45,411 bases of DNA, from positions 1 through 45,411 of the forward strand of contig JAXDJO010000039.1 in the NCBI GenBank assembly GCA_034667525.1, written 5' to 3'. The number at the start of each line of letters is the position of its first letter. Within the stretch, counting starts at the first letter, position 1. This document shows positions 8,571 to 17,493 of this stretch, in pieces. This DNA is from DATAPE01 sp034667525 (GTDB lineage: Bacteria > Actinomycetota > CADDZG01 > WHSQ01). The notes beneath the pieces were generated by a model, which was not told the DNA's origin, searched no databases, and was given only the letters and a program-made list of their open reading frames with translations. Made by a program: the position numbers and the translations under genes.

Positions 8571-9102
8571 TTACAGCGAGGCATGCCTTGTACCGGACGC
8601 AGCCAATTCCGAGGCCGATGACTGCTCCAGAACAGCCCTGCGGGGCCAGCCTCCCGGGAAAGGGTCCAGGTTCCGCTTTCGACAGGTTCGCTTTCGGCAG
8701 GTTCGCTTTCGGTCGCAGGCTGGCGAATCCACGAGCGCGTGCAGCAACTCCTCCGGATACGGCGGGTTAGCCTCCGCGCGCAGAATGATGATCTCACTTA
8801 GATCTGGCTTCAGGATCCTGGCAGGAATGAGACTCTCCAGAACCTGCGCTGACGCTGCGCGCGACAAGGCGCGGCATGTATTCGCGCAGTCCCGTCAGGC
8901 GAAGCTGCCACCCTTCGGAGGCTGGATCTATGGTCATCGTCGAAATCAGTCCCAGCGGGCACTGTCGGTCAGCTCGAGCCTTCGCCGAAGTTCGAGGCGT
9001 CGCGAAGTCAAGTAGTCGGCTGGGGAGCCGGAACTCAATCTGACCGGAGGTGTCCGCTTCGGAAATCACGCGTTCAGGTTCACTTTGGATGGGGCCATCC
9101 AA
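8571..9102 (-). pseudogene. Possible decayed gene with a frameshift
   Basis: Two minus-strand frames overlap at 8794-8867. The upstream one (from 9102) reads plausible protein such as GQIEFRLPSRLLDFATP and GWQLRLTGLREYMPRLV; the downstream one continues with SAQVLESLIPARILKPDL, SEIIILRAEANPPYPEELL and HALVDSP. Joined across a one-base shift near 8850 they read more smoothly than either alone. No family is recognised and no ribosome site is clear. The tail runs into a 15-bp tandem repeat. Low confidence; it may be non-coding. Confidence 0.3.
8667..8712. repeat. Three tandem copies of a 15-bp unit
   Basis: CAGGTTCGCTTTCGG is present twice exactly (8683-8697 and 8698-8712), preceded by a 16-base variant at 8667-8682. 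Read on the minus strand it would encode repeated CRKRT residues. It looks like a short slippage-type expansion. Confidence 0.75.
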
Positions 9103-9543
9103 AAACCGACTACTAAGGGGGCCGTTCCCTTATCTGCTGACTAACTACCCCCGCAGCATCACTGCTCGGCACGATGATCCCTCAGACGGAGTAAACAGCT
9201 TGAAGAACTACTGAGGCATGCAGAACGCGTCGCACCTTTCGTTCAGTTCTCGCCGGGGGCACGAATGTGATGTCGGGGGCCATCGTGGACGGTTGTCGCG
9301 GAGCACAGTGGACACCTGTCACCCGAGGCTCTGAGGCTGGCAGTTGTGGGCTCGGGTCCAGCTCGAAGTTCCTGAGGAGCCGCCCGAGGCAGGTCGTGGC
9401 CGTTGGGGAGTCTTATTCGGTCAGACGAGCACCTGTCTCGAACCTGAGACACTGAACACGACGGCGAGAACCATCCAACCGGCGACGACCGAGGTTTTCG
9501 CTAGTAGTGACACGGCCGCGTCGATCGTCCTTAAACTGATGAT
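9103..9543. other. Intergenic region upstream of the cyclase-STAND gene
   Basis: About 440 bases with stop codons in most frames and no motif-bearing frame. It must hold the promoter of the downstream gene, but I cannot point to a convincing -35/-10 pair. Confidence 0.5.
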
Positions 9544-12015
9544 GTGCGACGCGACCTTCCTGCAGGGACCGTCACTTTGCTCTTCTCTGATGTGGAAGGC
9601 TCGACAAAGTTGCTGGAGGCACTGGGCGAGAACGCCTATGCCAAGGCACTCGATGAACACCGTCAGCTCTTACGCAGCGCCTTCGGTGCCTATGGCGGTA
9701 CAGAGATTGACACGCAAGGTGACGCCTTCCTATATACGTTTCCAAAGGCCGCCGATGCTGCTGCGGCTGCGGCTGCTGCGCAGACCGCCCTTTCTCCGGG
9801 TCCAATACGAGTACGAATGGGACTACACACGGGCGAGCCTCTGCTGACGGAGGAGGGCTACGTAGGGATGGATGTCCACCGGGCCGCCCGCATCGCCGCC
9901 TGCGGCCACGGAGGACAAGTGCTCATTTCCGCCTCTACCAGTTCATTGCTGTCTTCAACCTGTCTCCGTGATCTCGGTGACCACCGACTTAAAGATCTAT
10001 CTGCGCCTGAGCGCATCTACCAACTCGGTAACGGAGACTTTCCCCCGCTTAAGAGCTTGCACAACACGAATCTCCCTGTCCCTCCTACAAGCTTTGTGGG
10101 ACGTGACCGCGAAGTGGCCGAGGTTGCGGCGCTGCTTGGTGACGACGATACGCGTTTGATCACCCTGACCGGGCCAGGGGGAAGCGGAAAGACGCGCCTC
10201 GCGCTGCAATCGGCCGGGGCTGTCGCGGACAGCTTCGACGCTGGGGTGTGGTGGGTGTCGCTCGCGCCGCTTCGGGACCCAGCCCTCATGTTCGACACAG
10301 CCGCACACAGCCTCGGTGCGAAGAGCAGTCTGGCGCAGCACATCGGTAGGGACCGCATGCTGCTCCTGCTCGATAACTTCGAGCACCTGATCGCAGCTGG
10401 GCAGGAGCTCGCGCAACTACTCGCCGAATGTCCCCATCTGACGGTCTTGGTCACGAGCCGCGAGCCGCTACGCCTCGAAGGTGAATGGGAGTATTCGGTC
10501 GACCCGCTGTCGCAACCGGAAGCTGTGGCCCTTTTCGAATCCAGGGCGCAGGCGGTGCAGCACGGATGGAAAGGAAATGGGGACGTACGACAAATATGCA
10601 ATCGGCTCGATAACCTGCCGCTGGCGATCGAGTTAGCTGCTGCGCGTGTAAAGATCCTGTCCCCCGCGGCTCTGTTGAACCGCCTTGAACGCCGACTGCC
10701 CATTCTTAGTGGCGGCCCTAGAAATGCACCGGAGCGACAAAAAACTCTGCGCGCGACCATCGAATGGAGTCACGAGCTTCTTACTCCGTCGGAGCAGACT
10801 CTGTTTAGCTATCTCGGAGTCTTCGCCGGGGGTGCGACACTGGCGAGCATCGAGACAGTCTGCAGCGCCGACCTCGATATTCTCGCGTCGCTCGTCGATA
10901 AGAGTCTCGTCCGGGTGCGTGACGGCGAGCGCTACTGGATGCTGGAAACGATCCGCGAGTTCGCTGCGGAGCAACTGGTTGCCGGGGGGGAGCTGGATCT
11001 CCTCCACCGACGGCACGCCGACCATTACGTGGCGCTGGCGGAAGAAGCCGAACCGCAGCTGCGCGCAGGTCCGAAGGAGTGGATTGATCGGCTCGACGAC
11101 GAACACGACAACTTCAGGGTGGCGCTCGACTGGCTCGAAGCTGCAGCCGACACCCAGCTTGTGTTACGTCTCGCCGGAGCTCTGTCGCGCTTTTGGTACC
11201 TAAGGGGATACCTGCCCGAAGGGCAGCACCGACTTGAAAGAGCGCTGAACAGCGACACCGATGCAACGGCCGCGCGAGCTAAGGCTCTCGATGGCATGGC
11301 TTTGCTCTCGACGGCCCAGGATCCAGCGATAGCGAGGGCGCTTGCACAGCAGGCGCTTGAACTACATCGCTCTTTGGGCGATACCTGGGGGCAGGCCTAT
11401 TCAGTCTTCTTGCTCACAGACGCAGAGGCGCAGCAAGGAAGGCTAGAGTACGCGCAGCGACTATCCGAGGAGAGCGCCCGAACGTTTGGCGAAATTGGCG
11501 ACGAACAGCTCGCCCTACTAGCAAGCCGCGACCTTGCTTGGATCTGCACCGTGCTGGGGGAACACGACCGGGCCAAACGACTCCACGAAGAGAACCTTCA
11601 GCGTGCACGGGCATTATCGAACGAGCGCGTTGAGGCCAGCACGCTTCAAGCAATGGCACGTTACGCCTTCGATGGGGGCCGCATCGAGGAGGCGCGACTG
11701 ATGCTTAAGCAGAGCCTTCGTCGCTGGCAAGAACTCGGCAACCTCCTGGAAATAGCCGTTACCCTGATCGAGATCGCGGCGGTGCTCGCTCGCGAGGGAA
11801 GCGCAACTATTGGCGCCCAGCTCCTGTCTCGCGCCAAGGCCTTGTACGCACAGATCGGCGCAACTGCCCCCTGGTGGGCGCGAACTTGGGACGAACAGAC
11901 ACTCGACGCCATACGCAAAGAGCTCGGGGAAGGCGCTATCGAAGAGGCATCCCAGGAGGGCCAAGCACTGACCATCGACGGCGCAGTGACGGTGGCTCTC
12001 GAGGCGCTGGGCTGA
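9544..12015 (+). CDS. Class III nucleotide cyclase domain fused to STAND NTPase and TPR repeats
   Basis: 823 residues from GTG 9544. Residues 8-165 are a class III adenylate/guanylate cyclase domain with metal-binding aspartates D16 (TLLFSDVEGST) and D60 (TQGDAFLYTF). The usual V-N-x-A-A-R helix reads DVHRAARIA, with His in place of the transition-state Asn, as in many actinobacterial relatives, so activity is uncertain. Residues ~184-480 form a STAND/NB-ARC-like ATPase with Walker A GPGGSGKT (210-217), Walker B LLLLDNFEH (D277), VTSREPLRL and the GLPLAIELAA-type motif. The last ~330 residues are helical TPR-like repeats. It lacks the C-terminal LuxR helix-turn-helix seen in related regulators. 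Such proteins are thought to be ligand-gated signalling switches; the partner is unknown. Confidence 0.85.
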   Translation: MRRDLPAGTVTLLFSDVEGSTKLLEALGENAYAKALDEHRQLLRSAFGAYGGTEIDTQGDAFLYTFPKAADAAAAAAAAQTALSPGPIRVRMGLHTGEPLLTEEGYVGMDVHRAARIAACGHGGQVLISASTSSLLSSTCLRDLGDHRLKDLSAPERIYQLGNGDFPPLKSLHNTNLPVPPTSFVGRDREVAEVAALLGDDDTRLITLTGPGGSGKTRLALQSAGAVADSFDAGVWWVSLAPLRDPALMFDTAAHSLGAKSSLAQHIGRDRMLLLLDNFEHLIAAGQELAQLLAECPHLTVLVTSREPLRLEGEWEYSVDPLSQPEAVALFESRAQAVQHGWKGNGDVRQICNRLDNLPLAIELAAARVKILSPAALLNRLERRLPILSGGPRNAPERQKTLRATIEWSHELLTPSEQTLFSYLGVFAGGATLASIETVCSADLDILASLVDKSLVRVRDGERYWMLETIREFAAEQLVAGGELDLLHRRHADHYVALAEEAEPQLRAGPKEWIDRLDDEHDNFRVALDWLEAAADTQLVLRLAGALSRFWYLRGYLPEGQHRLERALNSDTDATAARAKALDGMALLSTAQDPAIARALAQQALELHRSLGDTWGQAYSVFLLTDAEAQQGRLEYAQRLSEESARTFGEIGDEQLALLASRDLAWICTVLGEHDRAKRLHEENLQRARALSNERVEASTLQAMARYAFDGGRIEEARLMLKQSLRRWQELGNLLEIAVTLIEIAAVLAREGSATIGAQLLSRAKALYAQIGATAPWWARTWDEQTLDAIRKELGEGAIEEASQEGQALTIDGAVTVALEALG

Positions 12016-12136
12016 GCTATCAAGCAACCACGTTTACTGTGCAAGCTCCATTTCTAGACCAACCTCCGAGACCGGCTCCGGCATCCTTGTCTCAGGGCTG
12101 TCCTACCTGTCATGGCGGTAACCCCTTTGCCGTCGA

Positions 12137-12415
12137 GTGGCGAATCCAGATCCGGAGACAATGCCGGTGTTGAAGGCTGGCACCAACACGATCGCGCTTC
12201 AGCACGAGGGCCGGGAACGGCCCTACGATCTCCACGTCCCACCGTCAGGGCTCGACCTTCAAACCCCGCGGGTTCTTCAGATTCACGGTCGCGGCATCAA
12301 CCCAGAGTTGTCCGACCGGAACTCCGTACAATCTGTAGCCGAAGGCGCGGGGACGCTGGCCGCGGAGCTGGCGGCATCAGACGAATCGGTGAGCTGCCTC
12401 ATGAAAGGAGGTTCC
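12137..12415 (+). pseudogene. Possible remnant of an esterase/PHB-depolymerase-like gene
   Basis: The open frame immediately in front of the DinB-like gene reads GTNTIALQHEGRERPYDLHV, PPSGLD and PRVLQIHGRG. This resembles the first strands of LpqC/PHB-depolymerase-type alpha/beta hydrolases (G-R-x-R-x-Y-x-L-H-V-P-P ... L-H-G-x-G). No catalytic serine region follows; the frame runs straight into the ribosome site of the next gene. I read it as a short gene fragment, with low confidence. Confidence 0.3.
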
Positions 12416-12925
12416 GTGAGCCCTGCAGACCTACTCGTCGAGGCCTTTAGCAGGATCCAACACATCGTTCATCGCGCAGTTGAGGGCTTGACGCCGGATC
12501 AGCTGGCGTTCCGCCTCGACGGCGAAGCTAACTCGATCGCCTGGCTGGTTTGGCACCTGACGCGGATCCAGGACAACCATGTTGCAGAGGCAGCGGGTGC
12601 AGAGGAAGTCTGGACGTCGGATGGCTGGAAAGCACGATTCGCCCTTCCCTTGCCGGCATCCGATACGGGCTATGGGCACTCTTCAAATGACGTGGCGGCG
12701 GTCCAGATCGAATCACCGGAGCTTCTGACCGGATATCACGACGCGGTCTACGAGCACACCCTTCGGTATGTGAAGGGACTCTCCCAACCCGACTTAGAGC
12801 GCATCATCGATGAGTCGTGGGACCCACCTGTTTCACTCGGGGTGCGGCTCGTGAGCGTCATCGCCGACGATCTTCAGCACGCCGGCCAGGCGGCCTTCGT
12901 GCGCGGAATCCTTAGTCAAAGATAG
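12416..12925 (+). CDS. DinB-like / mycothiol-transferase family protein
   Basis: 169 residues from GTG 12416, with AAAGGAGG four bases upstream; the longer open frame from 12137 is not part of this protein. It is a four-helix-bundle DinB-type protein: SPADLLVEAFSRIQHIVHRA, then SIAWLVWHLTRIQDNHVAEA with a His of the metal triad (WHLTRIQDNH), and SVIADDLQHAGQAAFVRGIL near the C-terminus supplying the last His. In Actinomycetota these metal-dependent proteins (DUF664/DinB_2 type) often transfer mycothiol or act in detoxification. The substrate cannot be told. The next gene follows after 7 bases, so they likely share a transcript. Confidence 0.8.
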   Translation: MSPADLLVEAFSRIQHIVHRAVEGLTPDQLAFRLDGEANSIAWLVWHLTRIQDNHVAEAAGAEEVWTSDGWKARFALPLPASDTGYGHSSNDVAAVQIESPELLTGYHDAVYEHTLRYVKGLSQPDLERIIDESWDPPVSLGVRLVSVIADDLQHAGQAAFVRGILSQR

Positions 12926-12932
12926 CCCTGTC

Positions 12933-13997
12933 ATGACAACAGCCGTCCGGCGAAGCCGAGGCTCGTCCGTGGACGCTACGAGGTCTCGGCTGGACCTTAC
13001 GCGGTCACAGATCCTGGCGTTCCGACGGCACGTTGGCGCGCTCGACGAGCGACTCCCAGCCGGACGCCGCTCGCTCCGGAATGCGGCGTGGGCCGGACTG
13101 CAGGACAGCATGCCTCGGGCCGCGCTTCTTTCGATCCACGCGCGGGTCGATGGAACCGCGCCGTCCACGTGGCGAGACTCGTCGCTCGTTCAGCTGTGGG
13201 GACCGCGCTACCACACGTATGTCGTCGCCGCTCGCGACCTCGCCATTTTCTCGCTCGGGAGGCTGCCGGACAATCTTGCCGCCCGGCGGATAGCGGAGGA
13301 CCTGGCCGCTCGTCTGCACACTTTCCTCGCCGGCCGAACGGTTACATATGGCGAAGCCGGACGCGGGCTTGGCGAACACCCAAACCGGCTGCGATACGCC
13401 GCAGCGACAGGGACGGTTGTGATCCAGTGGGACGGCGCCCGACAGCCGACCATCTGGACGCTGCCCCCACCTGATGTCGACCCGCGCGACGCTCGCCTCG
13501 AGCTCGCGCGTCGGTATCTACATATCTTCGGCCCCGCCAAGCCCGAGGCGTTCGCTTGGTGGGCGGGGATAGCCTTGCAAGGAGGCGACGCGGCGTTCGA
13601 GGCGCTCGGCAAATCGCTTACGCCGGTGCGAACGCCATTGGGGGACGCGTGGATCCTCACCCGGGACGAGCCGACGTTTCGGGCCACTGAGAGGCCAGTG
13701 GCACCGGCGCGGCTGCTCCCGAGCGGCGATGCCTACTTCCTCCTGCAGGGAGACGATCGCAAGCTCCTCGTTGCCGACGCCGATCGTCGGCGCACCCTGT
13801 GGACTCCTCGCGTCTGGCCGGGCGCCCTCCTAGTCGAGGGCCAGATCATCGGGACGTGGCGGCGTGCGCATGACACGGTGACGATCCAGACGTGGCGTCG
13901 TCTCACGCGCACGGCCCGCGATGCAATTCAGGGAGAAGCGGAGTCCCTTCCCCTGCCAGGCGTAAAAAAAGGGATCGTCGTTCGCTGGGGTGACTAA
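12933..13997 (+). CDS. Winged-helix DNA-binding protein, YcaQ/AlkZ-like (HTH_42)
   Basis: 354 residues. The pattern fits the HTH_42 (DUF1006) family that includes the DNA glycosylases YcaQ and AlkZ: an N-terminal region with AAWAGLQDSMPRAALLSIHAR and SSLVQLWGPRYHTYVV, two or three winged-helix units in the middle, and the C-terminal signature LLPSGDAYFLLQGDDRK followed by PGALLVEGQIIGTWRR. The catalytic Q-x-Q/Q-x-D motif of proven glycosylases is not obvious; the corresponding early motif reads VQLWGPR, so base-excision activity is not shown. It is seven bases behind the DinB-like gene and probably cotranscribed. Confidence 0.75.
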   Translation: MTTAVRRSRGSSVDATRSRLDLTRSQILAFRRHVGALDERLPAGRRSLRNAAWAGLQDSMPRAALLSIHARVDGTAPSTWRDSSLVQLWGPRYHTYVVAARDLAIFSLGRLPDNLAARRIAEDLAARLHTFLAGRTVTYGEAGRGLGEHPNRLRYAAATGTVVIQWDGARQPTIWTLPPPDVDPRDARLELARRYLHIFGPAKPEAFAWWAGIALQGGDAAFEALGKSLTPVRTPLGDAWILTRDEPTFRATERPVAPARLLPSGDAYFLLQGDDRKLLVADADRRRTLWTPRVWPGALLVEGQIIGTWRRAHDTVTIQTWRRLTRTARDAIQGEAESLPLPGVKKGIVVRWGD

Positions 13998-14114
13998 CCG
14001 GATTTTCCTCTTTGCGACGCCGTGTTAGGACCAACCGGAGTGCAGCTGGTGATGCTGCCGCTCTTCACCTCGCCTCGAAGGCTGTGAACCGCCCCACCGG
14101 TTAACTTCCTCTCC

Positions 14115-14678
14115 ATGCTCCATGGAAACAAGGTCACCTTGAGGGCGATGGAGCGCGGAGACCAGGCCATCTTTTGGGCCCACTACAACGATCTGGACCT
14201 TGAGCTTCTCGCGTCGAGCGGCGATCCTCCGACACCGGTGTCGATGGCCGCTATGGAGGCCCGCTTCGACAAGAAGATCGCAGAGACAGAGCCCGACTAC
14301 TGGTTCACGATCGAGGCGGACGGCAAGGTCATTGGAGACTGCGCGTTGATGCGGTTCGATCAGACCGCTCGGACCTGTACCCTCGCGATCGTCATTGGCG
14401 AGCGCGCCTTCTGGGGCAAAGGATATGGACGGGATGCCGTTGCCACGCTCGTCGAGTATGGCTTTCGCCATCTGAACATGCACCGCATCTCGCTGGATGT
14501 TCTGGCCTCTAACGAGCGTGCGATCCGGTCTTACAAGGCTTGCGGATTCCAAGAGGAAGTTCGCCTGCGTCGGCACATCTGGGTCGACGGCGCTTTGCGA
14601 GACGCGGTCATGATGGGATTGTTGCGAACCGAATGGCCCGGCCTTACGCCATCTTCCTCCCCCACCGCGTCGCCATAG
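14115..14678 (+). CDS. GNAT-family N-acetyltransferase, RimJ/RimL-like
   Basis: 187 residues. The start VTLRAMERGDQAIFWAHYND, the central beta strands GDCALMRFDQ...CTLAIVIGE, the acetyl-CoA loop RAFWGKGYGRDAV and the motif ALSLDVLASNERAIRSYKA-like segment followed by CGFQEEVRLRRHIWVDG are the full set of a RimJ/RimL acetyltransferase. Such enzymes acetylate protein N-termini, antibiotics or small amines with acetyl-CoA; the substrate is not predictable here. Convergent with the HAD gene, only 8 bases apart at the 3' ends. Confidence 0.85.
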   Translation: MLHGNKVTLRAMERGDQAIFWAHYNDLDLELLASSGDPPTPVSMAAMEARFDKKIAETEPDYWFTIEADGKVIGDCALMRFDQTARTCTLAIVIGERAFWGKGYGRDAVATLVEYGFRHLNMHRISLDVLASNERAIRSYKACGFQEEVRLRRHIWVDGALRDAVMMGLLRTEWPGLTPSSSPTASP

Positions 14679-14686
14679 CCGCGCCT

Positions 14687-15475
14687 CTAGGCGCCAAATG
14701 CGTTCATTGCAGCCGGAAGGTCGCTCAGTGTCGAGACCTCCACCACCTCGACATGGCCGTGGGGACGAGCCTGTCCGAACCGATTGATCCATACCCCCTT
14801 GAGACCTGCTGCGCGAGCTCCATCGATGTCGCGCGAAAGGCTGTCTCCAATCATCGTTGCCCGGGCGGGGTCACATTCAAATTGGGCAAGCGCCCGTTCA
14901 AAGATGGCAAGGTCTGGCTTGCCGATCCCGATCTCGGCCGAAACCACGACGGCTGCAAAGTAATCGCTTAAGCCAGACGCAGCCAATTTCTCACGTTGCA
15001 AGCACGAGGCCCCGTTTGTCACCAATGCGAGGGTGTAGTTTCCGCTCAACTCGCTTAGAGCGGGCACAACATCTGGGAAGGTCTCGTGCCGCGCGCGGCG
15101 CTCTGCTCCGAACCTCGTCCCAAGTTCCTCCGCTAGCGCGGAGTCATCGATTCCCTGTTCCACAAGGGCGAGCCTCCAAGTCTCGCGTCGGTAATCCGGC
15201 GACCACTCACGCAGCCAGCATGTATTCGGTTCGTCACCCTCAAAACGGCACCACAAACCTTCCCAGGAGCTGATACCGATTCTGAAGCAGTACTGGTGGA
15301 CCGGCGTCGAGTACCACAACTGGCGAGCGCATGACCGGGCGCCGATCGCCAATGCGGCAGCCTTGATGTCATGGCTGAAAGCTGCGACCTGCGCAGTAGC
15401 TTCGAATGAGGCGACGGCAGCTTGCTCCTCGACTACAAGCGTCTCGTCGAGGTCGAACAACAGCACGTCCTGCAT
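14687..15475 (-). CDS. HAD-superfamily hydrolase
   Basis: 262 residues from ATG 15475; the frame extends to 15496, but MQDVLLFDLDET is the natural N-terminus. HAD motif I is FDLDET (nucleophile and acid Asp), motif II LVTNGAS, motif III lysine in IGKPDLAIF, and motif IV IGDSLSRDIDGARAAG. The helical cap between residues ~15 and 95 is type C1. The closest described relatives are pyrimidine-nucleotidase YjjG and N-acylneuraminate-phosphatase-like enzymes. It acts as a cytosolic phosphatase on an unknown substrate. Confidence 0.85.
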   Translation of the reverse strand: MQDVLLFDLDETLVVEEQAAVASFEATAQVAAFSHDIKAAALAIGARSCARQLWYSTPVHQYCFRIGISSWEGLWCRFEGDEPNTCWLREWSPDYRRETWRLALVEQGIDDSALAEELGTRFGAERRARHETFPDVVPALSELSGNYTLALVTNGASCLQREKLAASGLSDYFAAVVVSAEIGIGKPDLAIFERALAQFECDPARATMIGDSLSRDIDGARAAGLKGVWINRFGQARPHGHVEVVEVSTLSDLPAAMNAFGA

Positions 15476-15594
15476 ACCCTGCGACCCTAGCTGCAAGTCA
15501 AAGCGACCCTGTTCGAGTCAGGTCCACTCTCGACCCCTGATTTCACGACACCGGATGAGGAGGTGAAAACTGCTGGAGTCCAGGGGAGGGAGCA

Positions 15595-15669
15595 ATGAGA
15601 CACCGGATCAGGCCTTTCTTACCCCCCTCGATTCTGCCGGCTAATCCGGGTGCATTTTCGGCACCTTAG
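15595..15669 (+). CDS. Possible 24-residue leader peptide upstream of a kinase gene
   Basis: ATG 15595 is preceded by GGGGAGGGAGCA, a strong ribosome site, and opens a 24-codon frame (MRHRIRPFLPPSILPANPGA then FSAP) that stops 17 bases before the kinase start. It is proline-rich (PFLPP), which could slow ribosomes. The spacing and ribosome site are seen; a regulatory leader role is inference. Confidence 0.3.
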   Translation: MRHRIRPFLPPSILPANPGAFSAP

Positions 15670-15686
15670 GAGCAGAATGCTAGGTC

Positions 15687-16844
15687 GTGGCCATAGCTAC
15701 CGGATCGACAAACCGATTGCCCGGCTCGAAGTGGAGTATCCGAGCACTGCGTCTGCTGCGCCGGGACTGGGTCGATATTGCCTGGGTCGTCTTCGTCGGA
15801 CTGAACCTGATTGCCATGCAACTTCTCCCTCACTGGCAGACCGTGCCCTTCCTGGTGATCTGGGTGAGTCTGACGGCGATCTACGGTTTGCGCTTGAGGC
15901 GGCTCGGATCCACGATTCTGACCGTCCTTGCTGTCACGGTCGCGACGGGGGGTCTGATTGGCCTTCAAGTTCTTAGGGGGCAGCAGGATGTGGACTATCT
16001 AGCGGAGGTGCCCCTCATCGCGATGATGTTCGCTCTGATGGTATGGCATGCGCGCAGGCGGGCGGTAGCCCTAGAGGAAACGAAGCAAATGTCCGAGCGC
16101 AACTTACGCCTATTGGACCAGCAGCGCCGATTCTTACAAGACGCCTCCCACGAGCTGAGCACTCCGATCACCGTAGCTTTGGGCCACGCGCAACTCATCG
16201 AACGATCGACCTCGGACCCCTCCGTGGCCCAAGATGCCCATATCGCAGTAGATGAGCTCCTTCGTCTGCGTCGGCTTGCAGATCGGCTGCTTCTATTGGC
16301 ATCAGCAGAGCAGGAATTCCTCTATATGGCTCCGGTGGAGCTAACGGATGTTGTGGTTGATGCAGCTCGGCGATGGAGCGACACACCCCGTCTATGGAAA
16401 CTCGGCGTCATGGAGGAAGCGACGATCGAAGGGGATGCCGACCGTTTGATCATGGCGTTGGATGCATTGATCGAGAACGCTGTGGAGCATACTGAGGTTG
16501 GCGACAGTATCGAGTTGAGCGTGCACCGCGAGACCACGCAGGCAGTCATTTCGGTAGCCGACACGGGCTCTGGAATAGCCGCCCCCGAGACCGAGCTGAT
16601 CTTCGATCGATTCACTCGCGTCGACATGAGTCGGAACCGGAAGCTGGGGGGATTCGGCCTTGGCTTGGCCATCGTGAAGACCATTGCCCAAGCCCACAAA
16701 GGATCGGTGCGTGTACGAAGCTCGAAGGGAAAGGGCTCTGTCTTCGAGGTACTTCTGCCGCTGTCAGGGGGGCAGCCAACCATCAGGATGTCAGCAACCC
16801 CTGAGCGGACGCGGGGCGCTGCCCGGAAGGTATCCCTGAAATAA
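15687..16844 (+). CDS. Orphan membrane sensor histidine kinase
   Basis: 385 residues from GTG 15687. Three or four membrane segments lie at residues ~30-46, 52-66, 76-96 and 106-120, with almost no external loop, so it probably senses within the membrane or through a partner. HisKA follows with FLQDASHELSTPITVAL (H155), then the HATPase with N-box LDALIENAVEHT, an intact G1 DTGSGI and the lid GGFGLGLAIVKTIA. No response regulator is adjacent, unusual for this type. Its stop is followed directly by a small membrane gene, so the two are probably translated together. Confidence 0.85.
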   Translation: MAIATGSTNRLPGSKWSIRALRLLRRDWVDIAWVVFVGLNLIAMQLLPHWQTVPFLVIWVSLTAIYGLRLRRLGSTILTVLAVTVATGGLIGLQVLRGQQDVDYLAEVPLIAMMFALMVWHARRRAVALEETKQMSERNLRLLDQQRRFLQDASHELSTPITVALGHAQLIERSTSDPSVAQDAHIAVDELLRLRRLADRLLLLASAEQEFLYMAPVELTDVVVDAARRWSDTPRLWKLGVMEEATIEGDADRLIMALDALIENAVEHTEVGDSIELSVHRETTQAVISVADTGSGIAAPETELIFDRFTRVDMSRNRKLGGFGLGLAIVKTIAQAHKGSVRVRSSKGKGSVFEVLLPLSGGQPTIRMSATPERTRGAARKVSLK

Positions 16845-17195
16845 GTGAAGCGTTTCGGATCCTGTTTCGTCTTCATTGCGACAGCCCTGGTCATCATGAT
16901 CGTGTTCGCTCCGCGCCCCTGGCGGAGTGATGCTGTCGCGAATCCCGGCGGCGGGCGCAACTTGCGGGTCGGCCAGGTGCTCGCTCCGGCCTTCGACGCT
17001 AGTGACGTAAGGGAACAAGACCTTGGCAAGTTCATTCGCGTTCCTGCACTGCCATTGCTACTTGCCTGCGTGATCAGCGTCGCCATAACGACGCTACCCC
17101 GTCGGCTCTTCACCCTCACCGAATCGCCTCCTAGTCGCAGGTTGAGTCCTGTAGACCCGCGCGGAACCCGCGCTCCTCCTTCGATTCTCCTTTAG
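16845..17195 (+). CDS. Small two-pass membrane protein next to the orphan kinase
   Basis: 116 residues from a GTG that starts at the base after the kinase stop codon. Hydrophobic segments are CFVFIATALVIMIVFAP (7-23) and PALPLLLACVISVAITTLP (67-85); the part between holds LGKFIRVPA and the C-terminus is basic and proline-rich. No family is recognised. The tight junction suggests an accessory or regulator of the kinase. Confidence 0.5.
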   Translation: MKRFGSCFVFIATALVIMIVFAPRPWRSDAVANPGGGRNLRVGQVLAPAFDASDVREQDLGKFIRVPALPLLLACVISVAITTLPRRLFTLTESPPSRRLSPVDPRGTRAPPSILL

Positions 17196-17207
17196 AGCTA
17201 CGCACCC

Positions 17208-17228
17208 GAAGTCGCTCTGAGCGACTTC
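17208..17228. terminator. Perfect hairpin GAAGTCGCT-CTG-AGCGACTTC
   Basis: A 9-bp perfect stem with a 3-base loop directly downstream of the small membrane gene. There is no T-run behind it, so it may be a weak terminator or an RNA-processing/stability element. Confidence 0.5.
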
Positions 17229-17268
17229 TCGCGAGAGGGACACCCGTCCCTAAATCGAAGGAGGCGTG

Positions 17269-17493
17269 ATGGACATTGCCATCGCTATTGTGATTGGCGT
17301 TCTCCTGACCGGTGCTCTGCTATGGAGACTGCTCCAACCCTCACCCGAAACCGCGATGGGCCAGGAGAACAGAGCGCGCAGAGAAGCTAGGAAGGCTGAG
17401 AAGAAGAGAGCGAAGACTGAGCCGGCCTGCCAAAGCGCAACCAAGGCTAGTCGGCGTGAAGAAGGTCCTCGCGCTTTGCGTCCTAGCCGTTAG
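17269..17493 (+). CDS. Small membrane-anchored basic protein
   Basis: 74 residues from ATG 17269, with GAAGGAGG five bases upstream (a GTG three bases earlier is also possible). An N-terminal membrane segment (IAIAIVIGVLLTGALLWRLL) is followed by a Lys/Arg/Ala/Glu-rich tail (RARREARKAEKKRAKTE). The 3' end overlaps the next gene by 38 bases. Not recognised; it could be an anchor for a cytoplasmic partner. Confidence 0.5.
   Translation: MDIAIAIVIGVLLTGALLWRLLQPSPETAMGQENRARREARKAEKKRAKTEPACQSATKASRREEGPRALRPSR

Noticed and set aside
14025..14792. 255-codon minus-strand frame
   Set aside because: Shadow of the GNAT gene, which has full family motifs on the other strand.
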